Shown here piece by piece: positions 27,530-35,930 of a stretch of 64,000 nt of DNA. This stretch comes from Firmicutes bacterium HGW-Firmicutes-14. Lineage in GTDB: Bacteria > Bacillota > Thermincolia > Thermincolales > UBA2595. Each line of letters opens with the position of its first letter. Position 1 is the stretch's first letter. Location: contig PHAB01000001.1 of the NCBI GenBank assembly GCA_002840275.1, positions 186,001-250,000 of the forward strand, given 5' to 3'. Under the pieces are notes generated by a model. That model saw nothing but the letters and a program-made list of their open reading frames with translations, made no database searches and was not told the origin of the DNA. The position numbers and the translations under genes are program-made.

Positions 27530-28456
27530 CTATTCTATAAAAAATTCTATTTCCCTGGCTTTGTTCAGGCAGCCGGTTTTGTCTTTAACTCCAAGCTTTT
27601 GGTATATTCTTTTCCTGTACGTTTTGACCGTAGCTTCACTAATTCCTATAGTACGGGATATTTCCCCGGCGGTTTTTCCTTTGGCCATTGAAGCAAGAAC
27701 CTGCTTTTCCCGGCTGCTTAATGTTTCGAACCTGTTAAGCGTATCCAAAGAGACCGTTTCGGGGGAAGTCCTTTTGTCCGCCCCTTGTTCGGCCAGTATT
27801 TTCTCTATATATTTCACTGTCATCCGAACCATCGCCGACGCATGGATTAATGGTTTTTCACTGTCCATCGAAACATCCAGGTAACCGGCAATATCCCCAC
27901 CGGCCGATCTTACCGGCATAGCAGTACAGCTCCAGTCCGTGAATAATTGACAGTAGTGCTGTTCCCCTTTTATCAACACCGGTTTGTTAAGATGCATAGC
28001 CAATGAAATGGCGTTTGTCCCACAGATTTCCTCTCTAAAACAAGTTCCCAAACAAATGTTCATATTGAAGCATAATTCAAGGGTTTTCGGACTGCTCATC
28101 AGATATACAGCATATCCTTCAGGATTACAGAGAATGATTAATTGATCTTCATCCATAAAATAGGGATATAATTCATGCTTTATCACAGGCTTTGCGGCCA
28201 ATAACAGTTCGTTTGAACCTTCGAAGACATTATCTAGATACAGGCTAACCGGTAACTGCGGAATTTTGCTTAAAGCAGGATTTACTCTTTTTTCCCTGCA
28301 CCTTTGATGAGAAGCTTCAATTATTTGGGAAGAAACAAAATAATTTTCATATTTAACAGGTTCCTTTGTTTCCCTAAGTCTCGTGAATAGCACCGAAATC
28401 CTCCTCAAATAATAACAATAATATTTATTGACATTTTTTACTTTTATTTCCTGCAC
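27530..28456 (-). CDS. GAF-like sensor with LuxR-type DNA-binding domain
   Basis: A 308-aa regulator. Residues about 45-230 look like the N-terminal sensor of AcoR-type regulators: RVNPALSKIPQL, then a GAF-like domain with MNICLGTCFREEICGTNAISLAM and VRSAGGDIAGYLDVSM. Residues about 240-300 are a LuxR/GerE helix-turn-helix: LSSREKQVLASMAKGKTAGEISRTIGISEATVKTYRKRIYQKL. An AcoR-like sensor joined to a LuxR domain, with no AAA+ domain, means sigma-A-type activation. The ligand is unknown. It probably controls the protease downstream. Confidence 0.85.
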   Translation of the reverse strand: MQEIKVKNVNKYYCYYLRRISVLFTRLRETKEPVKYENYFVSSQIIEASHQRCREKRVNPALSKIPQLPVSLYLDNVFEGSNELLLAAKPVIKHELYPYFMDEDQLIILCNPEGYAVYLMSSPKTLELCFNMNICLGTCFREEICGTNAISLAMHLNKPVLIKGEQHYCQLFTDWSCTAMPVRSAGGDIAGYLDVSMDSEKPLIHASAMVRMTVKYIEKILAEQGADKRTSPETVSLDTLNRFETLSSREKQVLASMAKGKTAGEISRTIGISEATVKTYRKRIYQKLGVKDKTGCLNKAREIEFFIE

Positions 28457-28580
28457 TCTTTTTATTATAATTCTTGCTCCAATGACAAATTCCTTCCTAA
28501 ATACTATAATATATACCCTTAGAAGGTTATAACACAGCTTTGACGGGTTGAAATACAGTTTTACGGGCGCTAATGATCAA

Positions 28581-28608
28581 AAAGCACCCCAAGATTAAAG
28601 GGTGCTTT
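28581..28608 (-). terminator. Hairpin with a T-tract on the minus strand, no gene behind it
   Basis: AAAGCACCC / GGGTGCTTT, followed on the minus strand by TTTTT. No minus-strand gene ends here. It could be left over from a lost gene, or it could limit readthrough antisense to ybjQ. Confidence 0.5.
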
Positions 28609-28726
28609 AAGCAGCGATCTCACATTATTTCTACCAGGATATTATGCACATCAAGACTGTTGTTTTCCTGAGAAAGTGGTAAAATATATATGTCAGGATA
28701 CCATAAATAAGAAGGGAGCTGTTTGT

Positions 28727-29041
28727 ATGATTATCACCACCACACCAAACATTGAGGGACGCAAAATAAGGGACTACCTGGGAATAGTTGCCGGTGAAGC
28801 GATTATGGGCGCAAATGTTGTCAGAGACATTTTTGCCAGCATTACCGACATTGTCGGCGGGCGTTCAGGGGCCTATGAATCCAAACTTATTGACGCCAGG
28901 ACCATTGCCATGGAAGAAATGGCAGATAAGGCCCGCCGCATGGGCGCCAATGCGATAGTGGGAGTAGACCTGGATTATGAGGTCATCCGGGACGGCATGT
29001 TAATGGTCAGCGCCAGCGGTACAGCCGTACTGACTGAATAA
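28727..29041 (+). CDS. YbjQ/DUF74 family protein
   Basis: A 104-aa protein of the pentameric YbjQ family. Signatures are [43 protein letters not shown] and [20 protein letters not shown] 28727 follows GAAGGGAG; an in-frame start 51 nt earlier lacks a ribosome site. Function is unknown across the family. It ends 1 nt from the convergent amidase gene. Confidence 0.92.
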   Translation: MIITTTPNIEGRKIRDYLGIVAGEAIMGANVVRDIFASITDIVGGRSGAYESKLIDARTIAMEEMADKARRMGANAIVGVDLDYEVIRDGMLMVSASGTAVLTE

Positions 29042-29746
29042 TTACATTTCCAATTTAAGTTGATCCAGCAGCCTGGCCATAACTGCAGAGAATTCACCCC
29101 AGCTGACCGGTGAATCCAGATCATGTTTTCCTTTAACCAGCCCTGCGTCCCATAACCGGAGAAAATCCTTATTGGCCCAGTGGGGAGGCAGATCAGGATG
29201 GGTTGTGGGAGCAGGCAGGTCAAATGCTTTAAATATCCCTTTGGCAACAGCCCCGGCTATCTCCCTGCGAAATCCGGGGTCTTTCAGTTTCTCCGCATCT
29301 TCTTTCCGGTCAATAAAGAGGTTTTCCAACAAAACTGCCGGCATGGCTGTTTCTCTCAAGACCGTAAAGTTCGCCTTTTTCAGTCCCCGGTCAGGAAAAC
29401 CTTTTTCTTTATAGAAGGACGCAACTTCATTGTGTATCAATCCTGCAAGACGCCCGGTTTCATCAAGAGCATCGGTATAAATATAACTCTCATAACCGGT
29501 ACCTCCGCCGGCATTGACATGGATAGAAACAAACAAGTCAGCCCCAACAGTATTGGTGAATTTGGCCCGGTCAGAAAGACTGACAAATTTATCACTGTCC
29601 CTGGTCATACTGACATCCACGCTGTCCGCCAGCAGCCCTCTCAAAACAAGGGCAATATCAAGAGTGATATCTTTTTCCCGCAGACCGAAACCGCCCGCTC
29701 CGGGGTCCAGCCCCCCGTGACCCGGGTCTATTACAACCTTCCGCAC
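29042..29746 (-). CDS. N-acetylmuramoyl-L-alanine amidase (Amidase_3)
   Basis: A 234-aa peptidoglycan amidase. Residues 1-175 are an Amidase_3 domain with zinc ligands in DPGHGG (His), the Glu after the REKDI region, SIHVNA (His), and the catalytic Glu in LLENLFI. The C-terminal 50 residues (NKDFLRLWDAGLVKGKHDLDSPVSWGEFSAVM) resemble one SLH-like helix pair. There is no signal peptide, so it may work in the mother cell or after lysis, as some phage- or spore-type amidases do. It starts at GTG 29746. Confidence 0.9.
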   Translation of the reverse strand: MRKVVIDPGHGGLDPGAGGFGLREKDITLDIALVLRGLLADSVDVSMTRDSDKFVSLSDRAKFTNTVGADLFVSIHVNAGGGTGYESYIYTDALDETGRLAGLIHNEVASFYKEKGFPDRGLKKANFTVLRETAMPAVLLENLFIDRKEDAEKLKDPGFRREIAGAVAKGIFKAFDLPAPTTHPDLPPHWANKDFLRLWDAGLVKGKHDLDSPVSWGEFSAVMARLLDQLKLEM

Positions 29747-29916
29747 CTGAAAAACTCCTTTCTTCCCTGTTTGTTACATTATTATTTTGGTCCGGAAGAT
29801 ATGGTCACACATTTTTTCATAGAATAAAGGAGTCAACTCTTATGAGCTTGTTGATTAATACCGTTCCTGGATAGACCTGAAGGGTGTATTCCTCCGAGCG
29901 GCAACAACTGCGCCGC

Positions 29917-31284
29917 TTAGATCAGTTCTGCGGCAAGCTGGGCCAGTTCAGAACGCTCTCCCTTAATAAAAGTAACATGCCCGGCCAGCTTCACTCCCTT
30001 GAATTTCTCCACCACGTAAGTCAGGCCGTTACTGCTTGAATCAAGATACGGGTGATCTATCTGATAGGGGTCACCGGTAAGGACTACCTTGGTGCCTTCA
30101 CCCGCCCTGGTGAGGATGGTTTTCACTTCATGGGGGGTCAGGTTTTGGGCCTCATCCACTATCATATACTGCCTCGGCATTGTCCGGCCCCTTATATATG
30201 TCAGGGCCTCCAGTTCCAACTGGCCCTTTTCTTTGAAATAGCGGATAGTTGTTTCAATATTGGAGGTCTTGGGCTTTTCGCCGTCCCCTTTTTCTTTTTT
30301 GGATTCCTTGCCTGTACCGAAAATATATTCGAGGTTATCATAGATGGGACTCATCCAGGGTCTCATCTTTTCCTCTTTATCCCCCGGAAGGAAACCAATG
30401 TCACCTCCGAGAGGGATAACAGGCCTGGTCACTACCAGCTTCTTGTAAACTTCCTCATCAATCGCCTTCTCCAGTCCGGCAGCTACCGCCAGGAGGGTCT
30501 TTCCTGTCCCGGCCTGGCCCACCAGTGTTACCAGCCGGATATTATCGTCAAGCAAAAGTTCCATGGCATATCTCTGTTCCTTGTTCCGCGCCCTGATACC
30601 CCATGCCTCGGCATTGGCGTGAAGGAGAGGGACTAACCCTTTCTTCTCCGGATTAAACCTGGCCAGGGCAGACTGCCCGCTCCCATTAATGTCCACCAGG
30701 GATACAAATTGATTGGAATAAAGGGCTCCAGGGTCATCCTCGGGCTTATCCCATGCCAAAAAACTGTTACTGTAAAACTGGTTTATCACCTCAGGTTCTA
30801 CTTTTAGTTCTACGGCACCTGAATACAGTTCTTCAATATTCACTTTATCTGTCTTGAAGTCTTCCGCTTCAATCCCGGCAACATCGGCCTTTATCCTGAG
30901 ATATGTGTCCTTTGTCACCAGTATGACTTTGCGGTCGGGAAATTCATCTTTATAAGCCAGGGCCACACACAAAATCCTGTTATCAGCTTTAAACTGTTCC
31001 AGTGCCCCGCTCAACTGGCTGACTTTTTGATGGTTCATCTCTACCTTCAGGGTGCCGCCGTTGTCCAGCCTGACACCTTCAAATATCTTCCCCCTGTGGC
31101 GGAGTTCATCAATCAGTTTCGCCACACGCCTGGCGTTCCTGCCCACTTCATCCTGCCTGCGTTTCTGGTTATCCATTTCTTCGATGGCTATCAGGGGAAT
31201 AACCACATCATTGTCCTGGAACTTGAATACTGAGTGAGGATCATGCAACAAAACATTGGTGTCGATGATGAAGATTTTTTTCAA
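29917..31284 (-). CDS. PhoH family ATPase with N-terminal PIN domain (PhoH2)
   Basis: A 455-aa two-domain protein. Residues 1-150 are a PIN RNase domain: FIIDTNVLLHDP, LIAIEEMDNQK, the NRILCVA strand and a VTKDTYLRIKA motif carrying the usual acidic residues. Residues about 235-455 are a PhoH ATPase: GQAGTGKT Walker A, MIVDEAQNLTP Walker B and TGDPYQIDHPYLD. Such PhoH2 proteins unwind and cut RNA. It starts at TTG 31284. It may end in a GC-rich hairpin at 29895-29919 that lacks a T tract. Confidence 0.95.
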   Translation of the reverse strand: MKKIFIIDTNVLLHDPHSVFKFQDNDVVIPLIAIEEMDNQKRRQDEVGRNARRVAKLIDELRHRGKIFEGVRLDNGGTLKVEMNHQKVSQLSGALEQFKADNRILCVALAYKDEFPDRKVILVTKDTYLRIKADVAGIEAEDFKTDKVNIEELYSGAVELKVEPEVINQFYSNSFLAWDKPEDDPGALYSNQFVSLVDINGSGQSALARFNPEKKGLVPLLHANAEAWGIRARNKEQRYAMELLLDDNIRLVTLVGQAGTGKTLLAVAAGLEKAIDEEVYKKLVVTRPVIPLGGDIGFLPGDKEEKMRPWMSPIYDNLEYIFGTGKESKKEKGDGEKPKTSNIETTIRYFKEKGQLELEALTYIRGRTMPRQYMIVDEAQNLTPHEVKTILTRAGEGTKVVLTGDPYQIDHPYLDSSSNGLTYVVEKFKGVKLAGHVTFIKGERSELAQLAAELI

Positions 31285-31382
31285 AGAACATCGCCGCCTT
31301 TCGTGGTCCTTTGGACTATGAATGTATATTCGACACCCACGGTACGGTTTCCTTCATTTTAGCGTTTTATTAAACATATTGA

Positions 31383-31497
31383 GGAGAGGCAGATCAATCC
31401 ACGCTCAGGCATGAACTCCACCGGCAGCCCTTCCCGTTTCCGGGTCGCAGGCCGGTGGATGTCCAGACGCCTTCGCTTAGGATCAATCTGCCTCTCT
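31383..31497. repeat. Structured intergenic element, copy B
   Basis: About 115 bp closed by GAGAGGCAGATCAATCC / GGATCAATCTGCCTCTC. It holds CCACGCTC, the stem TCCACCGG / CCGGTGGA, the stem CCCG / CGGG and CGCTTAGGA, in the same order as copy A at 9878-10012. It fills most of the 250-bp gap between bshC and phoH. Strand is unknown. Confidence 0.7.
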
Positions 31498-31534
31498 CGC
31501 TGATCTTTTGATAAAGGTTGTGGCAATATGCACT

Positions 31535-33157
31535 TTACAGAAATATCAATTTGTGATCATTATTTTCCAAAAGCGGTAATTCCGCCAGGCGGTCGACGAT
31601 GTCAGGACCATATTTAAACAGGTAAGGGAAAATGTTAAAAACCCTCTCCTGCCAGTTATCCCTCGGGAATAACTGGTCCTCCATCCTTCTGAACCTCTTT
31701 ATCATCGTATCATTTGCCTTTCTGTGATACTGGTTCACCTTTTTCCGGAAATGTTCCACCTGGTGCAATATCCTGTTCAGGCTTTCACTGCCGTGTCCGG
31801 TCAGTTCAGGGTCAACTCCCGCAGCTTTGTCTACCAGCTTATTGAAGGTGTTTCGTATTTCTTTCGTATAATCATCAAACAATGTTTCAATGCCGAGCCG
31901 GTCCTGGGCGTCCAGGTTTTCATTCAGCCTTTCCCTCAGGCCCTCTTTGCCCAGGGAAAACTCCACCCCGTATCTATACATATTTTTGGCCACTGACCCT
32001 TCAACCAGGGTCACATTGGCCCGCGGAAAGATAACCGGCATCCTCTGGCCAAAAAGGTGGTATATGTCCCGATAGAGGGCGTAATAAGATATTTCGCCAG
32101 GGCCTGCCACATAGGCCATAATCGGCAGCAGGACATCCTGAGCAACAGGGCGCAGCACCACATTAGGGCTTAGCTGTTCAGGTCTTTCAGCAGCCAGTGT
32201 TTTTAGCTCCTCAATCGACCATGTGTCATCCCGGCCCCGGACACGATAACTGTCACCGGCCTTCAAAAGAGGCATTCTTTCCCCTCCGACATACAGGAAC
32301 ATGTTGACATTATCTTCATCCTTCTCTACCTGGGGCTCCGCCCCGAGAGCCCGGACCCGTTCCACCCCCGCCCGGAGCCTTTCATTGGCTTCTCCACTCT
32401 GATCAAGAAAGGCCTGGAATGTCCCGCTCCATAACCTGCGCAGTTCCCTGTTCATGGGGTCTATAAGCACCAGGCCCTGTTCCCTGAAAAGCCAGGACAT
32501 CACCCGGGCAAACCAGGAGGCCAGACTATCCGCCTCCCTGGCCATACCGGCCACTTTCCCCAGGATATCCTTCTTCCACTCAGAGGGGTTTGTCAGGGCT
32601 TCCAGTTCTTCAATCAACCGGAAAACCTCTTCAGTAACAGGGATATCCCCCACAGACATTTTCCCCGGCGGGTTGTATCCAAGTTTCAGCCGGACAAGGT
32701 TTTGCTCCCTGTCCACCATGTCGATATGGTCTATTTCCGCATAATCATGGTCCTCGGCCGCCACCCAAAAAACCGGCGCCACATCCCTGCCTGTCTCCAG
32801 GGCAGCCCTGTGGGCCAGCTGGATTACCGACAGGGTCTTATAAATGGTATACAGAGGGCCGGTTAAAATTCCCGCCTGCTGGCCCGTAATTACAACTGTT
32901 GTTTCAGGGTCCTGCAGTCTTTTCAGGTTGTCAAGGGTCTTTTCGCCGCAATGCAGCCCTTTATTATATTCTGATAAAATACGGACCAATGCCCTGCGGT
33001 CCGTATGATAATCGTTCATAATAGCCTTTTGTCTTTCCCGAAAAGAATCATTGTTTCCGGGGTCATAATCGAACAGATGCCCAACTTTGGAAAAATCGGA
33101 TAAATACATATTCACCAATGGGTTCGCATATTCAACTGGAACATATTCAACCTTCAA
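31535..33157 (-). CDS. bshC: Putative cysteine ligase BshC (bacillithiol synthesis)
   Basis: A 540-aa protein of the BshC/YllA family that adds cysteine to glucosaminyl-malate. The Rossmann-like core with VITGQQAGILTGPLYTIYKTLS, FWVAAEDHDYAEID and the C-terminal coiled coil (NRILHQVEHFRKKVNQYHRKAND) are all present, and length is as expected. TTG 33157 is the start, with AAGGAGA upstream. The other bsh genes are not in the window, so bacillithiol production is inferred from this gene only. Confidence 0.93.
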   Translation of the reverse strand: MKVEYVPVEYANPLVNMYLSDFSKVGHLFDYDPGNNDSFRERQKAIMNDYHTDRRALVRILSEYNKGLHCGEKTLDNLKRLQDPETTVVITGQQAGILTGPLYTIYKTLSVIQLAHRAALETGRDVAPVFWVAAEDHDYAEIDHIDMVDREQNLVRLKLGYNPPGKMSVGDIPVTEEVFRLIEELEALTNPSEWKKDILGKVAGMAREADSLASWFARVMSWLFREQGLVLIDPMNRELRRLWSGTFQAFLDQSGEANERLRAGVERVRALGAEPQVEKDEDNVNMFLYVGGERMPLLKAGDSYRVRGRDDTWSIEELKTLAAERPEQLSPNVVLRPVAQDVLLPIMAYVAGPGEISYYALYRDIYHLFGQRMPVIFPRANVTLVEGSVAKNMYRYGVEFSLGKEGLRERLNENLDAQDRLGIETLFDDYTKEIRNTFNKLVDKAAGVDPELTGHGSESLNRILHQVEHFRKKVNQYHRKANDTMIKRFRRMEDQLFPRDNWQERVFNIFPYLFKYGPDIVDRLAELPLLENNDHKLIFL

Positions 33158-33178
33158 ACCGGACTCTCCTTTTTGTTA

Positions 33179-34246
33179 TCATTCCTCAACCATAATCAGG
33201 CAGCCATTTTCGGCCCGTTCAGACACGCTACCGATTACTGCGGCATCGGTAACACCCCTGGAATGGATGTTTTCAAGCAACCGGCGGCTTTTGGGGGCTG
33301 GAACCGATATCAGCAAACCGCCTGAAGTAATTGCATCAGCCAATATCAGCCGGCGGTTTTCGGACACCTCAGGGCTGAAAGCAACAAACCGGCTTGCATA
33401 TTTCAGGTTATCCCTGGTACCGGCCGGTACAATACCCATCTTGGCATATCCTTCGACTGCCTTTAGTACCGGTACCCGGGATGCATATATAGTCATTGAT
33501 ACATTGCTGGCTGAAGCCATTTCAGAAGCATGGCCCAGCAGGCCAAATCCTGTTATGTCTGTACAGCCGCTGACCCCAACTTCCTTCATAGCCTCTGCAG
33601 CTTCCCTGTTTAACTCCGCCATCACCCGGCAGGCTGCCTCTATTTCTTCCCGGGATGCCAACTCACCCTTAATGGCTGTAGTAAGAATTCCAATCCCAAG
33701 AGGTTTTGTCAGCACCAGGACATCCCCCGGCCTGGCCCCGGAATTTGTCAGGACCTTATCCGGGTGGACAATGCCAGTTACAGACAGGCCGTATTTCGGT
33801 TCATCATCTTCTACCGAATGTCCGCCGACAAGGACAGCTCCGGCTTCCCTGATCTTGTCCGCACCGCCCCTGAGGATTTCAGCCAAAACTGACAGGTCCA
33901 GTTTTTCTGTCGGGAAACAGATAATGTTCATTGCCGTCAGGGGTGTGCCTCCCATGGCATATACGTCACTAAGGGAATTGGCAGCCGCTATTTGACCGTA
34001 CATATACGGGTCATCCACAACCGGTGTAAAAAAATCAAGGGTCTGAATAAGAGCGGTATCCTCATTTAAACGGTATACTCCGGCATCATCGGCCGCATCA
34101 AGTCCGACCAGGATGTCCGGGTTTTCTTCCCCCGGGGGGAGAAGGCTCAATACCTTTGCCAGGTCCTCCGGACCTATCTTGGCAGCTCACCCGGCTTTGC
34201 ATGACAGGGAAGTAAGGGGGGGACACGGATTTTTCTTTTCCGCCAC
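33179..34246 (-). CDS. selD: Selenide, water dikinase, with selenocysteine at residue 20
   Basis: A 355-aa enzyme making selenophosphate from selenide and ATP. A simple ORF starts at about 34150, but the frame continues upstream through one TGA (34187-34189) to GTG 34246, 1 nt after the selA stop and behind AAGGGGTGAT. The N-terminus then reads ...SCKAG-U-AAKIGPEDLAKV, the exact position of the catalytic Cys/Sec of SelD. A SECIS-like hairpin follows the TGA. Downstream motifs are DDAGVY, NSLSDVYAMGG and TDITGFGLLGH. The selA-selD pair is one transcript. Confidence 0.95.
34157..34189 (-). promoter_or_regulatory. Bacterial SECIS of selD with the recoded TGA
   Basis: The TGA is at 34187-34189. 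Three to five nt later TGCCA pairs with TGGCA, with an upper stem GGTCC / GGACC and a GGA apical loop. The distance and GG-bearing loop fit SelB-dependent Sec insertion. Confidence 0.8.
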
Positions 34247-34247
34247 T

Positions 34248-35702
34248 TTAATCACCCCTTCCGGCTGTCTTTGCAGGATGCCCGGACATTTTGTCCGGAT
34301 GACCGGCTATTGCGGCCAGATGTCCGGCTATTAAGGCCTCATCCCCGTCCAACAGGGTTCTGGGGTCAAAAAGGAGCCGGTCTTTCTGTATCCGGGCTAA
34401 AACAGGCGGTTCCTGAGTTCTGAGCTGCTGTTCAAGACTGCTGACACTTATCTCAGGTAAACTGAGGGCCACATGAAATGTTGGAATGTTTTCCTCAGGA
34501 AGGGATCCTCCTCCAACCTGGGAAAAGCCCTGGATGATTTCTATATCGGGAGCATCTCCGAGTCTTTGCCGAATCACGGCAGCCAGCTTTTCCGCCCGGG
34601 TCCGCAGTTCACTTAGGGGCATGGTTATCATCCGCAGGGTGGGAATTTCCCTGACGGCCTTTTCTTCGTCAAAATAGATACGCAGTGTGGCTTCCATTGC
34701 CGCCAGGGTAAACTTATCTATTCTCAGGGCCCTGGTCAGCGGATTTTTTTTGATCCTCTCAATAATGTCCTTCCTGCCTGCTATTATCCCCGCCTGGGGA
34801 CCCCCAAAGAGCTTATCCCCGCTGCAGGTAACCACATCCACACCGGCTTCGATACTCTCCCGGACAGTTGGTTCATGGTTCAGGCCGTATTTCGTAAAAT
34901 CAACCAGCACCCCGCTGCCAATGTCCTCAAAAACGGGAAGGCTTCGCTTCCTGCCCAGGGCTGCCAGGTCCTCAACAGAAACTTCTGAAGTAAATCCAAT
35001 AATTTTATAATTACTGGTATGGACCTTCAACAGCAGTGCAGTCTCTTCACTGACGGCACGTTCATAATCCCACAGGTGGGTCTTATTAGTCGTCCCCACT
35101 TCTTTTAGCACCGCCCCGCTCTGGGCCATCACATCCGGGATGCGGAAAGAACCGCCTATCTCTACCAGCTGCCCCCTGGAAACAATGACCTCCCGGCCCC
35201 TGGCCATAGTACTTAGTACCAAAAGGACAGCGGCGGCATTATTATTTACAACCAATCCTGCTTCCGCCCCTGTCAGCCTGCATAACAATTCCTCAATATG
35301 AGAATACCTGGTCCCCCGTTCCCCGGTTTCCAGGTTAACCTCAAGATTGGAATAGCTGCCTGCTACTTCATTTATAGCGTCGACAGCTTCCCTGGCCAGG
35401 ACAGCCCGCCCCAGGTTGGTATGGAGGACTATACCGGTCCCGTTGACTACCTTGCACAGGCTGGGACTTGTCTTTTCCCTGACCCTCTTGACCACCATCC
35501 CGATGATGGTCTGCAGGTCAAAGTTCACCGGGTCCGGCTTCTTATTCTCCAGAATTCTTTCCCTGACTGCCTGAACCACTTCTGAAGCAGCTTCGGAAAT
35601 TATTGAGTAGGGATGAAACTCCCTTAACCTGTTTATCTGTTCCTCTTCGAGAATGGAGCTTATTGCCGGGAGCTTCCTGAGCAAAGAATTTTTGGTATCC
35701 AT
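34248..35702 (-). CDS. selA: L-seryl-tRNA(Sec) selenium transferase
   Basis: A 484-aa PLP enzyme that converts Ser-tRNA(Sec) to Sec-tRNA(Sec) using selenophosphate. The PLP lysine lies in SGDKLFGGPQAG (about residue 295). Other signatures are NGTGIVLHTNLGRA, YSNLEVNLETGERGTR and VNNNAAAVLLVLS. The last 20 residues carry a short GHxAxxAGHPDKMSGHP repeat absent from most SelA, perhaps a local slippage product. selD follows in the same operon; selB and selC are not seen in the window. Confidence 0.97.
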   Translation of the reverse strand: MDTKNSLLRKLPAISSILEEEQINRLREFHPYSIISEAASEVVQAVRERILENKKPDPVNFDLQTIIGMVVKRVREKTSPSLCKVVNGTGIVLHTNLGRAVLAREAVDAINEVAGSYSNLEVNLETGERGTRYSHIEELLCRLTGAEAGLVVNNNAAAVLLVLSTMARGREVIVSRGQLVEIGGSFRIPDVMAQSGAVLKEVGTTNKTHLWDYERAVSEETALLLKVHTSNYKIIGFTSEVSVEDLAALGRKRSLPVFEDIGSGVLVDFTKYGLNHEPTVRESIEAGVDVVTCSGDKLFGGPQAGIIAGRKDIIERIKKNPLTRALRIDKFTLAAMEATLRIYFDEEKAVREIPTLRMITMPLSELRTRAEKLAAVIRQRLGDAPDIEIIQGFSQVGGGSLPEENIPTFHVALSLPEISVSSLEQQLRTQEPPVLARIQKDRLLFDPRTLLDGDEALIAGHLAAIAGHPDKMSGHPAKTAGRGD

Positions 35703-35854
35703 ACAAAAACTCCTAACTTATGCTTAGTAAACATGTCTTATTTCTACAATTATCGGCCAATTCCTTTTTGTCACCCCCGTCAAAATTAATCCCGTAAACC
35801 ATGGCCGTACGTCTAATTTTTACGGAGGCAAGGTCTTTTATACGGCAAACTGAA

Positions 35855-35895
35855 GGGGGCTGTCCGCTTTATAGGTCTGAGAACCCGGACGCCCC
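35855..35895 (-). terminator. GC-rich hairpin after the HD-GYP sensor gene
   Basis: GGGGC-x-GTCCG (35856-35866) pairs with CGGAC-GCCCC (35886-35895). It lies 35 nt past the stop of the upstream minus-strand gene. The T tract is weak. Confidence 0.55.
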
Positions 35896-35930
35896 TTTCT
35901 TTCCTGCAACCCTGTTGTGAGCAAAAAGGT

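Noticed and set aside
31383-31497. Structured element as selC (tRNA-Sec), given selA/selD nearby
   Set aside because: No acceptor stem ending in CCA, no TTC-rich T arm and no TCA anticodon in a long cloverleaf.
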